Assembly (NCBI GenBank): GCA_000981645.1
Contig: LAQC01000022.1
Span: 15,362-66,736 of the forward strand
Length of the DNA stretch: 51,375 bases
From: Cryomorphaceae bacterium ASP10-05a
GTDB taxonomy: Bacteria; Bacteroidota; Bacteroidia; Flavobacteriales_D; Sanyastnellaceae
Reading direction: 5' to 3'
Shown: in pieces, positions 28,535-37,259 of the stretch
Layout of the letters: every line of letters starts with the position of its first letter
Position numbering within the stretch: the first letter of the stretch is position 1
Program-made: the position numbers and the translations under genes
The notes under the pieces: generated by a model
What the model was told of the DNA's origin: nothing
What the model saw: the letters and a program-made list of their open reading frames with translations, nothing else
The model's database searches: none

Positions 28535-28878
28535 TATCCTCCTACTCTTTTAGTTTTATATCCTTTCCCGTTTAAATAGTCCATGATTTTATCCCTTTGA
28601 TCAGATTGGATAATAACAACTCCTTCTTTGGCACTGCCACCCACTCCAAATTTAACCTTAAGCTCTTTCGCTAGAGCCTTTAAATCATCTGTTGTACCTA
28701 TAAAATTTTCGATTGCAGTTACAGTCTTCCCTTTTCTCTGTTTTCTATCTAATAGAACTTTTAAGCGTTGTTCTTCGATAGGTAACGTGTCTGATTCATT
28801 CTCCGAATCATACTCAAAACTATAATCCTTATTTGTCGAATAAACTGTTCCTAATCTATCTTTCCAATTTTCTGGCAT
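28534..28878 (-). CDS. yciH: SUI1/eIF1-like translation factor
   Basis: The 114-residue protein has the SUI1 fold: LDRKQRKGKTVTAIENFIGT, LAKELKVKFGVGGSAKEGVVIIQ and GDQRDKI-type DQRDKIMDYLNGKGYKTKRVGG at the C-terminus. It is related to eukaryotic eIF1. Bacterial YciH has been linked to start-site fidelity and stress response. The acidic N-terminal 40 residues are less conserved. It sits between DUF59 and dxr in a tight operon. Confidence 0.9.
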   Translation of the reverse strand: MPENWKDRLGTVYSTNKDYSFEYDSENESDTLPIEEQRLKVLLDRKQRKGKTVTAIENFIGTTDDLKALAKELKVKFGVGGSAKEGVVIIQSDQRDKIMDYLNGKGYKTKRVGG

Positions 28879-28888
28879 CCCTTTACGT

Positions 28889-29206
28889 TTACATAAAACC
28901 TAACTCTAATAATGCTTCTTCACTCATCATTTCTTTAGTCCATGGTGGATCGAACACTATCTCCACTTTAGCCCCATCGACATCCTTTATTCCAGCCACC
29001 TTCTCCTCTACTTCTACAGGCAAAGTCTCGGCTACAGGGCACGAAGGAGATGTAAGCGTCATTAAAATATGAACGAAAGCTGAATCATTTACCTTAACCT
29101 CATAGATTAAGCCCAATTCATAAATATCCACGGGTATCTCTGGGTCAAATATTGTTTTTAACACATCCACTACGCGTGATTCTATATCTTGTTTATTTAA
29201 ACTCAT
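28889..29206 (-). CDS. DUF59/MIP18 (SufT-like) Fe-S assembly protein
   Basis: The 105-residue protein matches the MIP18/DUF59 family: DPEIPVDIYELGLIYEV near the N-terminus, then MTLTSPSCPVAETLPVEVEEKV with the conserved Cys. Members help mature Fe-S proteins. Its start overlaps the sufE stop by 4 nt, which supports a shared role in Fe-S cluster assembly. Other suf genes are not in the window. Confidence 0.92.
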   Translation of the reverse strand: MSLNKQDIESRVVDVLKTIFDPEIPVDIYELGLIYEVKVNDSAFVHILMTLTSPSCPVAETLPVEVEEKVAGIKDVDGAKVEIVFDPPWTKEMMSEEALLELGFM

Positions 29207-29628
29207 TTTTTGGAGTACGCTAACGCATACATTTTCATTTGTTTAATCATTGACACTAAGCCATTACTTCTATTCGGAGATAAATGCTCCTTTAACCCTA
29301 CGGCATCCACAAACTTCATATCAGCCTTTAAAATTTCGTCTGCACTACTCCCGCTTAATGCCCGAACCATTAATGCCACCAACCCTTTTGTAATTATGGC
29401 GTCACTATCCGCTTGAAAAAAAATTAATCCCTCCTTCTCTAATGAAGTTAACCAGACCTGGCTTTGACAACCTCTGATTAAATTCTCTTCCTTTTTGTTT
29501 TCTAAAGGAAAACCCTCTAATTCCTTTCCTAAGTCTATGATATACTCATACTTATCCATCCAGTCATCGAACATTTCGAACTCAGATATTATACTCTCCT
29601 CTCTATCTTTTAAGCTATCAGTTGTCAT
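29203..29628 (-). CDS. sufE: SufE family sulfur acceptor
   Basis: SufE takes sulfane sulfur from the SufS cysteine desulfurase for Fe-S assembly. The 141-residue protein has DWMDKYEYIIDLGKELEGFP, the catalytic Cys in IRGCQSQVWL, the middle VALMVRALSGSSADEIL, and LSPNRSNGLVSMIKQMKMYA at the C-terminus, all typical. It is the promoter-proximal gene of the operon leading to dxr, with a -7 box placed so close that the leader is only about 3 nt. Confidence 0.95.
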   Translation of the reverse strand: MTTDSLKDREESIISEFEMFDDWMDKYEYIIDLGKELEGFPLENKKEENLIRGCQSQVWLTSLEKEGLIFFQADSDAIITKGLVALMVRALSGSSADEILKADMKFVDAVGLKEHLSPNRSNGLVSMIKQMKMYALAYSKK

Positions 29629-29636
29629 ATACTATA

Positions 29637-29644
29637 CAAAGGTA
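29637..29644 (-). promoter_or_regulatory. -7 promoter box of the sufE-dxr operon
   Basis: On the minus strand TACCTTTG fits TAnnTTTG. The G lies 9 nt before the ATG, so the leader would be only a few bases. A TTTTAG about 20 nt upstream is a weak -33. Confidence 0.6.
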
Positions 29645-29721
29645 TTTCATTTCAAGCCCTCTAAAATTCTAAAATCATCAATCTTTTCTAAAACCTTTCT
29701 AATCCAAGTAACTCTACTCTA

Positions 29722-30369
29722 ATGAAGCTCGTAAAAACGCTCTCTAGAAATTACACAAACACAGCTAAAACAGGAACATCCGAAAATCTGAATCCGTTCT
29801 ATTTAAATATCTATGACTAACCTAAAGGAGGTAAAGCTCTTCTTAAGCATCATGATTTTGATGGCTTTCACGAAATCTTTTAGGCCAATAATGGCTCAGA
29901 AACTCCTTATAGCAAAATTTCAGGAAGCCAAAAGCAAATAGATAATCTCCATATCGAAGTCTTCCTTTTTAACACATCAATCCTCATTGACCTAGGCGAG
30001 ACTATGCCCAACGGTAGCTATCACGAAATGATTTGGAAAAACTCTAACAAAACTGGTGCTATCATCACTTCTCTAGTAAAAGAGTCCCAGAATAAAACTA
30101 GTTTCATCAAAAACGTTGTAATCCGCAGAACCCCCACCTTTCTTAATAAATGTTTCGTGCAAACCGTATTAAGCGATTTCCGTTATGTTTTTGTAAAGCC
30201 CCGTTACCCCTTGGGTAATAGCATCAGGATTGATGCCACAAGAACAACAATCACTTATTACGATTACACTGAAGAAAGGAAATCAGAAATAGTTTCACCC
30301 GAGACGGAAGGAAAAAAATATAACTCGCCAAATAGTATACACGATAGATTGTGGCTTGCGGGTTTTTAG
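29722..30369 (+). pseudogene. Single reading frame interrupted by two stop codons, unknown family
   Basis: From ATG 29722 to TAG 30369 one frame of 215 codons stays open except for TAA at 29818-29820 and TAG at 29881-29883. The pieces read naturally together: ENLNPFYLNIYD, then KGGKALLKHHDFDGFHEIF, then LHIEVFLFNTSILIDLGE and MPNGSYHEMIWKNSNKTGA. The third piece alone, from ATG 30004, is a 121-residue ORF. The composition is protein-like but no family was recognised. It lies in a 1-kb gap between sufE and the PorP/SprF gene, upstream of an intact T9SS pair and mirrored by an OmpA fossil downstream. The most likely explanation is a decayed gene; expression of the 3' piece is possible. Confidence 0.55.
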
Positions 30370-30391
30370 TGTGTTTATAACAACATCACAA

Positions 30392-30403
30392 GCGTTGCAA
30401 CGC
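30392..30403. repeat. Palindrome GCGTTGCAACGC, copy 3 (non-coding)
   Basis: This copy lies outside any intact gene, 22 nt beyond the end of the disrupted frame, so Leu-Gln-Arg codon choice cannot explain it. Confidence 0.8.
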
Positions 30404-30547
30404 AGAAAGAGAATTACGAACCAAAAACAGTTACACCTGATTTTTATTGGACCAAAACACACCGAAACACAACACCCCTTTCAACTAATAAATCCCAAAA
30501 GTTAAATTTCGGATGTCCGGTTTTTTGGATGGAACTAAAGCCTCCTC

Positions 30548-30573
30548 CAGACTAAAGAGTCTGATTTCTTTTT
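30548..30573 (+). terminator. Terminator-like hairpin in the decayed region
   Basis: CAGACT-aaag-AGTCTG followed by ATTTCTTTTT could end plus-strand transcripts coming from the disrupted frame before the PorP/SprF gene. The stem is short (6-7 bp). The rest of 30404-30677 shows no supportable gene. Confidence 0.45.
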
Positions 30574-30677
30574 GAAGGTAACTATTCCGGAGACTTCTTC
30601 GTACATGGAAAGCTCACGGTAACAGCCCATACATTCAAAACTCACGCAAATAATTGATTAAGACACTTAGAGTTTTT

Positions 30678-31625
30678 ATGATTAAAAGAAAAGAAATATT
30701 ATTATCCTTGGGGTTCCTTATCCTAGGCTCCTCATACTCTCAGGCTCAGCAAACCGCCATGTTTGGACAGTTCCAGTACAACATGCTTGAATTGAATCCT
30801 GCGTATGCAGGTTATAGAGAGACTTTTAATGTTTCTGGAATTCACAGAAGCCAATGGGTGGGGTTCGATGGAGCTCCAGTAACTCAAACCCTCTCGTTTA
30901 ACAAGCCCTTAAAAACAGATGAGTTTGCCTTTGGAGGTGCCATAGCTCATGATAAAATCGGACCAACAAATTCATTCAACATCTCTATGGATGGGGCTTA
31001 CAGACTTAACCTCGGACATGGTAGAGAAAGAACAAAGCTCTCTTTTGGACTGAAAGGTTCTATTAGTAGATACCAGACAAATTTGACAAGCGTAGATGTT
31101 GTGGATAAAGGGGATGAGTCATTCCTAAGAAACGAAAATGGATCTTGGCTTCCAAACGTTGGAGCGGGAGCCTTTTTATATGGCAGAACATACTTTTTAG
31201 GTGTTTCGGCTCCCAAACTATTAACTAACAAACTAGTAAACAGAAGCTCTTCTCTTTTTGAGTACATGCAAGGTAGAGAAGAGCGAACATACTATATGAC
31301 AGCAGGTAAGGTCTGGAAAATAAGACGACAGTTAAGTTTTTATCCAGCCGTATTAGTAAAAGCAACTAAAAACGCCCCGCTATCTGGTGGAGCCTTTTTG
31401 AACTTCATAGTGATGACTGAATTTAAAATAGGAGCTTATTATAACTTTAAAGAGGTCGCTGGCGCTATAGCTCAGTGGCAAGTAAGTAAAAAACTAAGAT
31501 TAGGATACACTCTAGAAATGCCAGTAACCTCATTATTCGGGACTAACCTAGGTAGTCACGAAATCATGCTGAACTATTCTATCAAGAAAGGTAGAACAGC
31601 TATAATTTACCCTAAATACTTTTAA
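30678..31625 (+). CDS. PorP/SprF family T9SS membrane protein
   Basis: The 315-residue protein has a signal peptide (ending SSYSQAQQ), then the family signature FGQFQYNMLELNPAYAGYRETFNVSGIHRSQWVGFDGAPVTQTLS, written here as positions 30750-30885, and repeated amphipathic strands of an outer-membrane barrel. PorP/SprF proteins work with the type IX secretion apparatus; the SprF type helps secrete SprB-like adhesins with type B sorting domains. ATG 30678 is preferred to an upstream TTG at 30654. The PorE-like gene follows after 10 nt, the usual pairing, and no SprB-like cargo gene is in the window. Confidence 0.92.
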   Translation: MIKRKEILLSLGFLILGSSYSQAQQTAMFGQFQYNMLELNPAYAGYRETFNVSGIHRSQWVGFDGAPVTQTLSFNKPLKTDEFAFGGAIAHDKIGPTNSFNISMDGAYRLNLGHGRERTKLSFGLKGSISRYQTNLTSVDVVDKGDESFLRNENGSWLPNVGAGAFLYGRTYFLGVSAPKLLTNKLVNRSSSLFEYMQGREERTYYMTAGKVWKIRRQLSFYPAVLVKATKNAPLSGGAFLNFIVMTEFKIGAYYNFKEVAGAIAQWQVSKKLRLGYTLEMPVTSLFGTNLGSHEIMLNYSIKKGRTAIIYPKYF

Positions 31626-31635
31626 AACAAACGCG

Positions 31636-34326
31636 ATGAAGAACATATTTCTACTTTTCGCTGTAATCTCCATGTCCTTTTTTTCATGGAATACACTCGC
31701 TCAAGAGGCTTCACTAGAAGAAGAGGAAGGAGACAAGCACTTAGAAGTGTTCGCCTTTGAAAAGGCGATTGGACAATTCATCAAAGCCTATAAAGCTGAT
31801 TCAACCAATTATACCCTAACAAGGAAAATAGCTGATGCTTTTAGAAGAAAAGGAGACCTTTCTGGATCAGCACCCTGGTATAAAAGAACTTTAGAACTAG
31901 ATAGCTCAATAAATGAAGACTTACTCTATTACGCTGAGGCACTCAAAACTCTAGCTAAATACGATGAGTCCCTAATTTGGTATGAAAAGTATAACAAACT
32001 TCAACCAAAGGATGACAGAGCTCAAAATCACCTAGTCGGTTCAGATGAATATTTAGAGCTAGAAGAAGATAAAAAATACTATCTAGTTAAGAAGCTAGAC
32101 TTCAATAATAGAAAGCCTGCTTTCGGTGTCACTAAATTTAGAGAAAAACTAGTATTCTCCGCCACTGGACTGGAGGGTCAAAACAACAACAAAACTAATC
32201 CTTGGAATGACTTACCTTACTTAGATATCTATGAATCTAATATAGATGAAACTAATCAAGCTGTAGATATTCAACCAATTTCTAAAATCAACTCCAAGTA
32301 CAACGATGGTCCTGCACATTATAATGATGCAACAACTACAATGTTCGTTACTAGAAATAATATGAAGAGAGGAAAGCCTGTTAAAGATAAAACAGGCGCT
32401 GTAAACCTAAAAATTTATTCAAGTACTGTAACTGAGGGAGAGTGGTCTGACATGTCTGAACTTCCTTTCAATAGTGACGATTATTCAACGGGCCATCCAG
32501 CTGTTTCAAAAGATGGGAAAAGATTGTACTTTGCTTCAAACAAACCTGGAGGTGAGGGTGGTACAGACATTTATGCGTGTGAAAAAGTTAATGGTGCTTG
32601 GGGCACTCCTGAAAACTTAGGTACTAGCGTAAATACTAAAGGAGATGAATTATTTCCCTATATAGACGACAAAGAAATTTTATATTTCTCCTCTACTGGG
32701 CACATGGGGTTAGGAGGAATGGATATCTTTAAAATTCCTATTGAAGGGTTAAAGGGCTTATTACCAGAAAATTTAGGGAGACCTCTAAACTCTGCCAAAG
32801 ATGACTACAGTATCCTATTTGAAGAAGCTGATGAGTCAGGATACTTCTGCTCAAACAGAGATAAAGGATTTTCGGACGATATATTCTACTTCGAGCTTGC
32901 TAGCCTTCTTAAAAAAGTATATGCCGGAAAGATAGAATCTTCATTGTCTGGGAAATTATTAGCAGGAACTAAACTAATCGTAAGAAATTTTACCACAGGG
33001 AAAAACGTCTCATTAATTCTAGATGAAAATGGAGGTTTCGAATTTGACGGTTTGCCTGGGGCCACTTACGAACTAGCCTACCAAAGGGATGAGGTTGAAG
33101 AAGTGCTTTTAGTAAAGGATGTGGAAGATGTCGTTACCGAAGGTTATGAAGACTTAGGAATATTTACTATTCAGGAAGAACTCTCCATAAATATAGATGA
33201 AGAACATGGGGAAATAGAGATTAACGGTGAAATGTACAGGCGAATTAGCGATGACGGTAAGTTTATCTCTGAACAAGGAGAGATACTCACCAACATAGAG
33301 ATGATGGACTTTCTTTCGAGTAATATGGTTAGAAACACCCTTAAGATTAATCAAACTATATATAAAGTGGGGATTGATGGCAAAACATACGTTCAAGAGG
33401 ACGGACAGAAGCTCGATAAATTTGAGTTAGAGCAATTACTAATCAGCCTGGTGTTCGCAAATCCTTTAGATTTAAGAGATGACTCTTCTTTAGCAGGGTT
33501 AGACACTGAACCTGTGCTAAGTGATTCAGCCTCTCACACCCCAAACAAACTTAATTTAAAGGCAATTAGTGCGTTAGAATGGGTTAATAAAGCCTTAGAG
33601 AATGATGACCTGACCGGGGAACAAAAATTAGAGCTTTGTTCATTGCAGTCGTCCTATTTAACGAAAATCAGTGCTGAAGACTGGTTGAAGACCTACGCCA
33701 ATAACCCTGAGTTGGCAGCATATTTGACTGATGTGGAAAAAATAGCCATAGGGATGGTCCCTACATCTGCTCTATCAAGAAATTCAAGTCTAGAGACCAC
33801 AAGTTACAGTAATGGACTACCACCAAAGCTTGAGATAGATAACTTAAATGAATACGTTTTGACCTCTAAAGAAGAGGTAAGAAGTGTTTTAGCGAATAAA
33901 AACATCAATAACATCTACTTTGACTTCGATAACAGCTCTGTTAACTCTGAAGAGCGAAAGACCTTGGATGAAATAGCCGCTGTACTGATTGCTAACCCGT
34001 CATTGGATATGTATGTTTCAGCGCACACTGACGCCAGAGGATCAAACGCATACAATGACGCCCTTTCAGAGAAAAGAGCTCAATCGGTAAACGCATACTT
34101 ATATGCAAAAGGTGTTACTGCTGATAGATTGAAGTTAGGATGGTTCGGAGAAGATGCATTAGCAAACAACTGTAACAATGACGCGAAGTGCAAAGAAAAT
34201 GCTCATCGCCTTAACCGAAGAGCTTCATTCACTCTGTCTGGAGAGATTCCAGTTCCAAACGGGGAGACTCGTGATCAACCAGAAGCTTCTGCGAAAAGGT
34301 CGACTGAAAAAGCCGAGGCTCTTTAG
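31636..34326 (+). CDS. PorE-like OmpA family protein (TPR, WD40-like, CRD, OmpA)
   Basis: The 896-residue protein has a signal peptide (to about residue 23), TPR-like helices at about 30-130 and PD40/WD40-like propeller repeats at about 150-420 (GHPAVSKDGKRLYFASNKPGG). A carboxypeptidase-regulatory-like domain follows at about 430-510, and an OmpA peptidoglycan-binding domain at about 756-860 (IYFDFDNSSVNSEE, AHTDARGSNAYND). This order matches PorE of T9SS, which ties the outer-membrane machinery to peptidoglycan. Between CRD and OmpA lies an unusual 240-residue linker containing two imperfect 30-residue repeats (about 534-565 and 576-606). It is co-transcribed with the PorP/SprF gene. Confidence 0.9.
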   Translation: MKNIFLLFAVISMSFFSWNTLAQEASLEEEEGDKHLEVFAFEKAIGQFIKAYKADSTNYTLTRKIADAFRRKGDLSGSAPWYKRTLELDSSINEDLLYYAEALKTLAKYDESLIWYEKYNKLQPKDDRAQNHLVGSDEYLELEEDKKYYLVKKLDFNNRKPAFGVTKFREKLVFSATGLEGQNNNKTNPWNDLPYLDIYESNIDETNQAVDIQPISKINSKYNDGPAHYNDATTTMFVTRNNMKRGKPVKDKTGAVNLKIYSSTVTEGEWSDMSELPFNSDDYSTGHPAVSKDGKRLYFASNKPGGEGGTDIYACEKVNGAWGTPENLGTSVNTKGDELFPYIDDKEILYFSSTGHMGLGGMDIFKIPIEGLKGLLPENLGRPLNSAKDDYSILFEEADESGYFCSNRDKGFSDDIFYFELASLLKKVYAGKIESSLSGKLLAGTKLIVRNFTTGKNVSLILDENGGFEFDGLPGATYELAYQRDEVEEVLLVKDVEDVVTEGYEDLGIFTIQEELSINIDEEHGEIEINGEMYRRISDDGKFISEQGEILTNIEMMDFLSSNMVRNTLKINQTIYKVGIDGKTYVQEDGQKLDKFELEQLLISLVFANPLDLRDDSSLAGLDTEPVLSDSASHTPNKLNLKAISALEWVNKALENDDLTGEQKLELCSLQSSYLTKISAEDWLKTYANNPELAAYLTDVEKIAIGMVPTSALSRNSSLETTSYSNGLPPKLEIDNLNEYVLTSKEEVRSVLANKNINNIYFDFDNSSVNSEERKTLDEIAAVLIANPSLDMYVSAHTDARGSNAYNDALSEKRAQSVNAYLYAKGVTADRLKLGWFGEDALANNCNNDAKCKENAHRLNRRASFTLSGEIPVPNGETRDQPEASAKRSTEKAEAL

Positions 34327-34340
34327 CAGGTCTGGAAAAT

Positions 34341-34634
34341 ATTTATTATGGCCTTAATAAGTAAACTCTTAGGCAATCTGCTCCAAGTATTCTAAACAAC
34401 ATCTACGAAATGATGAGCGCTAATTCCGAATCATTATTAGTCAATACTCATACCGCATTAGAGGCAATAATAATCTCAACGCTAACCTTTCGCAAAGAAA
34501 AGCTGTCCAAGTAAACAATTCGTAATCTCTAAAGCAACCTCTGCCGATAAAACCGCTCTTAACTAGAGTGATAAATGTCTATTAGCTGGGAATTATGAAA
34601 ACAGCAGGCGTTTTCTTCGAATGACAATCAGTTA
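34341..34634 (+). pseudogene. Decayed OmpA C-terminal domain
   Basis: Three frames together spell an OmpA domain. Frame 1 gives IYYGLNK, a TAA stop (34362), TLRQSAPSILNNIYEMMSAN and LLVNTHT. Frame 2 gives RGNNNLNANLSQRKAVQV. Frame 3 gives SKATSADKTALN, a TAG stop, then SDKCLLAGNYENSRRFLRMTIS and TAA. This corresponds to the start of the domain, the HTD-A-RG peptidoglycan-binding region and the C-terminal helix. At least two frameshifts and two stops are present. It lies 14 nt after the intact PorE-like gene but differs from its OmpA domain, so it looks like the remains of a paralogue rather than a fresh duplication. Confidence 0.85.
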
Positions 34635-34710
34635 AATTGAAGAGCTTATTTAACCTTAAAATAATAGAGAAAAGTGCAGAAAGTTTGAAAGCTCTTTCTC
34701 CACCGTGTTT

Positions 34711-36129
34711 TTAGGCTTTACTAAGTTTCACCATATTAGACATTCCCATTTCTGCTATTGGCATGCTGGCAATGTTTATGATAAAATCATCCTCTTGTAT
34801 CATATCCCATTTCTTAAGTATGTACTTAATGTCAGCAATAGTGTGATCCGTACTAACCATTTTGTTGTAATAAAATGCTCTTACGCCCCAAACTAAACTC
34901 ATTAGGGTAAGAATTTTTCTGTTTCCAGTAAAGACAAATATATCTGAATTTGGACGTTGCGAAGCAACTTTTATTCCTGTATAACCGCTATGAGACATCG
35001 TGATTATAGCTTGAGCACCTACTCTTTTACCCAACCTACACGCATTATAACAAACAGAATCCGTGATAAACCGAGCTTCTGCACTTTTAACGGGAGCTTC
35101 CTCATGATTATAAATAGAATCATGGGTTTCCGCCTGAACTACGATGCTATTCATAGCCTCAATTACTAAATGCGGATGTTTTCCCACACTAGTTTCACCA
35201 CTTAACATTACGGCATCAGCCCCGTCCATTACGGCATTAGCAACATCATTCACTTCTGCTCTAGTTGGAGTGATGTTGTCTATCATGCTTTCCATCATCT
35301 GTGTAGCTACAATGCAGGGTTTAGCACTTTTGATGCATTTCTTTGCTAACATTTTCTGCACCAATGGAACGTTCTGCATAGGAATCTCCACCCCTAAATC
35401 ACCTCTAGCAACCATAATAGCGTCTGTTGCTTTAATAATGGCGTCTATATCCGCAACCGCTTCTGGTTTTTCTATTTTAGCAACTATTCTTGCGTGTTTA
35501 GATTGTGATTCTATAATCTTCCTTAATTCCTTTATGTCTGCAGAGTTTCTAACAAACGATAATCCTACCCAATCGACATCTTGACTTAACGCATAATCTA
35601 AATCAGCAAGATCTTTAGGGGTTAAGCAAGGAAGAGAAATAGCAGTGTTAGGCAAGTTTATACCCTTTCTAGAGGTTAATAATCCTCCATGGCTGATTTT
35701 TGCTTTTACTAAATCTTTCCCATTAGTAGACTCTACTTCTAAATGAATTTTTCCATCATCTAGTAAGATTTTTTCTCCTTTTTTCACATCTTGAGCGAAA
35801 CTCTGATAATTCGTACTGAACCTCTTAGCTGTTCCCTCTACGTTATTAGTGCTTATTTCAACGACTTCACCTGTTACTAGTAAAGCTCCCTCTCCTGCCA
35901 TTACATCTGTCCTAATTTTAGGGCCTTGTAAATCAGCAAGAATAGCAGTATGGATATTGAGTTTAACGTCTAAATCCCTTATTATTTGTATGACTTTTCC
36001 GTAATTCTCATGTTCTCCATGAGAAAAATTCAATCTAGCCACATTCATACCCGCCTTCATCATTCTTTCCAGCTCTTCTGCGCTAGAGGACGCTGGTCCT
36101 AAAGTAGCTACTATTTTCGTCTTTTTCAT
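34711..36129 (-). CDS. pyk: Pyruvate kinase
   Basis: Pyruvate kinase makes pyruvate and ATP from phosphoenolpyruvate in glycolysis. The product from ATG 36129 is 472 residues and shows KTKIVATLGPASSS, NVARLNFSHGEHENYG, ADLQGPKIRTD, KIEKPEAVADID, MVARGDLGVEIP and MLSGETSVGKHP. An ATG 9 nt earlier (36138) would overlap the upstream gene's stop; the shorter form matches the family. It ends the acpP-fabF-rnc-IPExxxVDY-pyk run, an order recalled from other Flavobacteriia. Confidence 0.96.
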   Translation of the reverse strand: MKKTKIVATLGPASSSAEELERMMKAGMNVARLNFSHGEHENYGKVIQIIRDLDVKLNIHTAILADLQGPKIRTDVMAGEGALLVTGEVVEISTNNVEGTAKRFSTNYQSFAQDVKKGEKILLDDGKIHLEVESTNGKDLVKAKISHGGLLTSRKGINLPNTAISLPCLTPKDLADLDYALSQDVDWVGLSFVRNSADIKELRKIIESQSKHARIVAKIEKPEAVADIDAIIKATDAIMVARGDLGVEIPMQNVPLVQKMLAKKCIKSAKPCIVATQMMESMIDNITPTRAEVNDVANAVMDGADAVMLSGETSVGKHPHLVIEAMNSIVVQAETHDSIYNHEEAPVKSAEARFITDSVCYNACRLGKRVGAQAIITMSHSGYTGIKVASQRPNSDIFVFTGNRKILTLMSLVWGVRAFYYNKMVSTDHTIADIKYILKKWDMIQEDDFIINIASMPIAEMGMSNMVKLSKA

Positions 36130-36130
36130 T

Positions 36131-36541
36131 CTAATCATATATTAATGCCTGTCTGGATTTTAACTTTAATACATCCAGGCTATAAACTGCTTGTACTTCC
36201 TTTAGTCTTCTCAATTTCGAAATAATCTCTGCCTCAGAATACGGGCTGTCATCATCGTAAATTTTAATTACAAAGTCTACGGTAGATATCTCTGGCAACA
36301 ATCTGCTATTTAAATTCTTATTGCACAGTAAGCTAAAGTAAAACCCTGACTCGTTTGAGATATATTTTCTGAATTGAACACTTCTTTTCTTCACATTAAT
36401 AGTATGCCCCTCTGCCAACTTCAGGTTAGCGCTCAACATATTATTGATAGCCCAACAAAGCGTATAAACTTTTTGGTTAGAGCTAATAGCAATCAACTGA
36501 AAATTATAGTCTATTTCTACCTCTAAGTTGAGAGTTGCCAA
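36131..36541 (-). CDS. IPExxxVDY family protein
   Basis: The 136-residue protein carries LLPEISTVDFVIKI, a variant of the motif that names this family, which is restricted to Bacteroidota and has no known function. The start is TTG at 36541, two bases after the rnc stop, as no ATG lies before the conserved part. It sits between rnc and pyk, its usual place. No signal peptide or membrane segment is seen, so it is probably cytosolic. Confidence 0.85.
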   Translation of the reverse strand: MATLNLEVEIDYNFQLIAISSNQKVYTLCWAINNMLSANLKLAEGHTINVKKRSVQFRKYISNESGFYFSLLCNKNLNSRLLPEISTVDFVIKIYDDDSPYSEAEIISKLRRLKEVQAVYSLDVLKLKSRQALIYD

Positions 36542-36543
36542 TT

Positions 36544-37254
36544 TTATGTTTCTATTTTTAAATATTCAAAAGCCTGCTTTGCTGCTAACTTTTGAGCCTT
36601 CTTCTTTGAATAAGCAGTTGCTTTAGCACAAACCTCTCCTGAAATTCGAACCTCCACTTCATATTCATTACGTCCATCGAGATTAAACTCGTTAACAGTA
36701 CGAAATTTAACTTCTTTTTTTGTTCTTTGACACCACTCGTGTAATAAGCTTTTATAATCCTTTTGTTCCTCTAGAACTAAACTTAAGTTTATGTATGCAA
36801 ACATTTTTAATGTCGCACGTTCGGTTTTGATATAACCGAGGTCTAGAAACAGAGCTCCAATCAGAGCTTCTAGAGCATTTCCAAGAAGAGAAGTGTCCTC
36901 TGTGTTGAAATTGATAGAATACTGTAGAAATTTTTCCAGACCAATTTTTCCAGCTAGTCGATTTAAGGTTCTTCTATTTACAACTTTAGACTTCTCCTTG
37001 GTTAGTTCACCTTCGGATAAATCTGGGAATTCTGTATATAAATAATCCGCGATAATAGCATCTAAAATAGCGTCACCAAGAAACTCCAACCTCTCATTAC
37101 TTTCGTTTAAGTCATTTCTCTTTTGAATTACCGAACTATGCGTAAGGGCAAGTCTATAAAGACTCAAGTTTTTCACACCAAACCCAAATAAATTCTTTAA
37201 AAATGACCTAAGGTTGGCATCTTCTTTAGATTGTCTGCTAAAGCGTAAAAACAA
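36544..37254 (-). CDS. rnc: Ribonuclease III
   Basis: RNase III cuts double-stranded RNA in rRNA maturation and mRNA decay. The 236-residue protein has the signature NERLEFLGDAILDAIIADYL with the Mg-binding acidic residues, a second catalytic region (GNALEALIGALFLDLGY) and a C-terminal double-stranded RNA-binding domain (YEVEVRISGEVCAKATAYSKKKAQKLAAKQAFEYL, described by its A-x-x-SKKxAQ-xAA core). The start is TTG at 37254, 5 nt after the fabF stop, with no closer ATG. Confidence 0.95.
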   Translation of the reverse strand: MFLRFSRQSKEDANLRSFLKNLFGFGVKNLSLYRLALTHSSVIQKRNDLNESNERLEFLGDAILDAIIADYLYTEFPDLSEGELTKEKSKVVNRRTLNRLAGKIGLEKFLQYSINFNTEDTSLLGNALEALIGALFLDLGYIKTERATLKMFAYINLSLVLEEQKDYKSLLHEWCQRTKKEVKFRTVNEFNLDGRNEYEVEVRISGEVCAKATAYSKKKAQKLAAKQAFEYLKIET

Positions 37255-37259
37255 TCGAA

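Noticed and set aside
29629-30677. Mobile element explaining the 1-kb gene-poor gap
   Set aside because: No transposase motif, terminal inverted repeats or target duplication was found; decay of resident genes is simpler.
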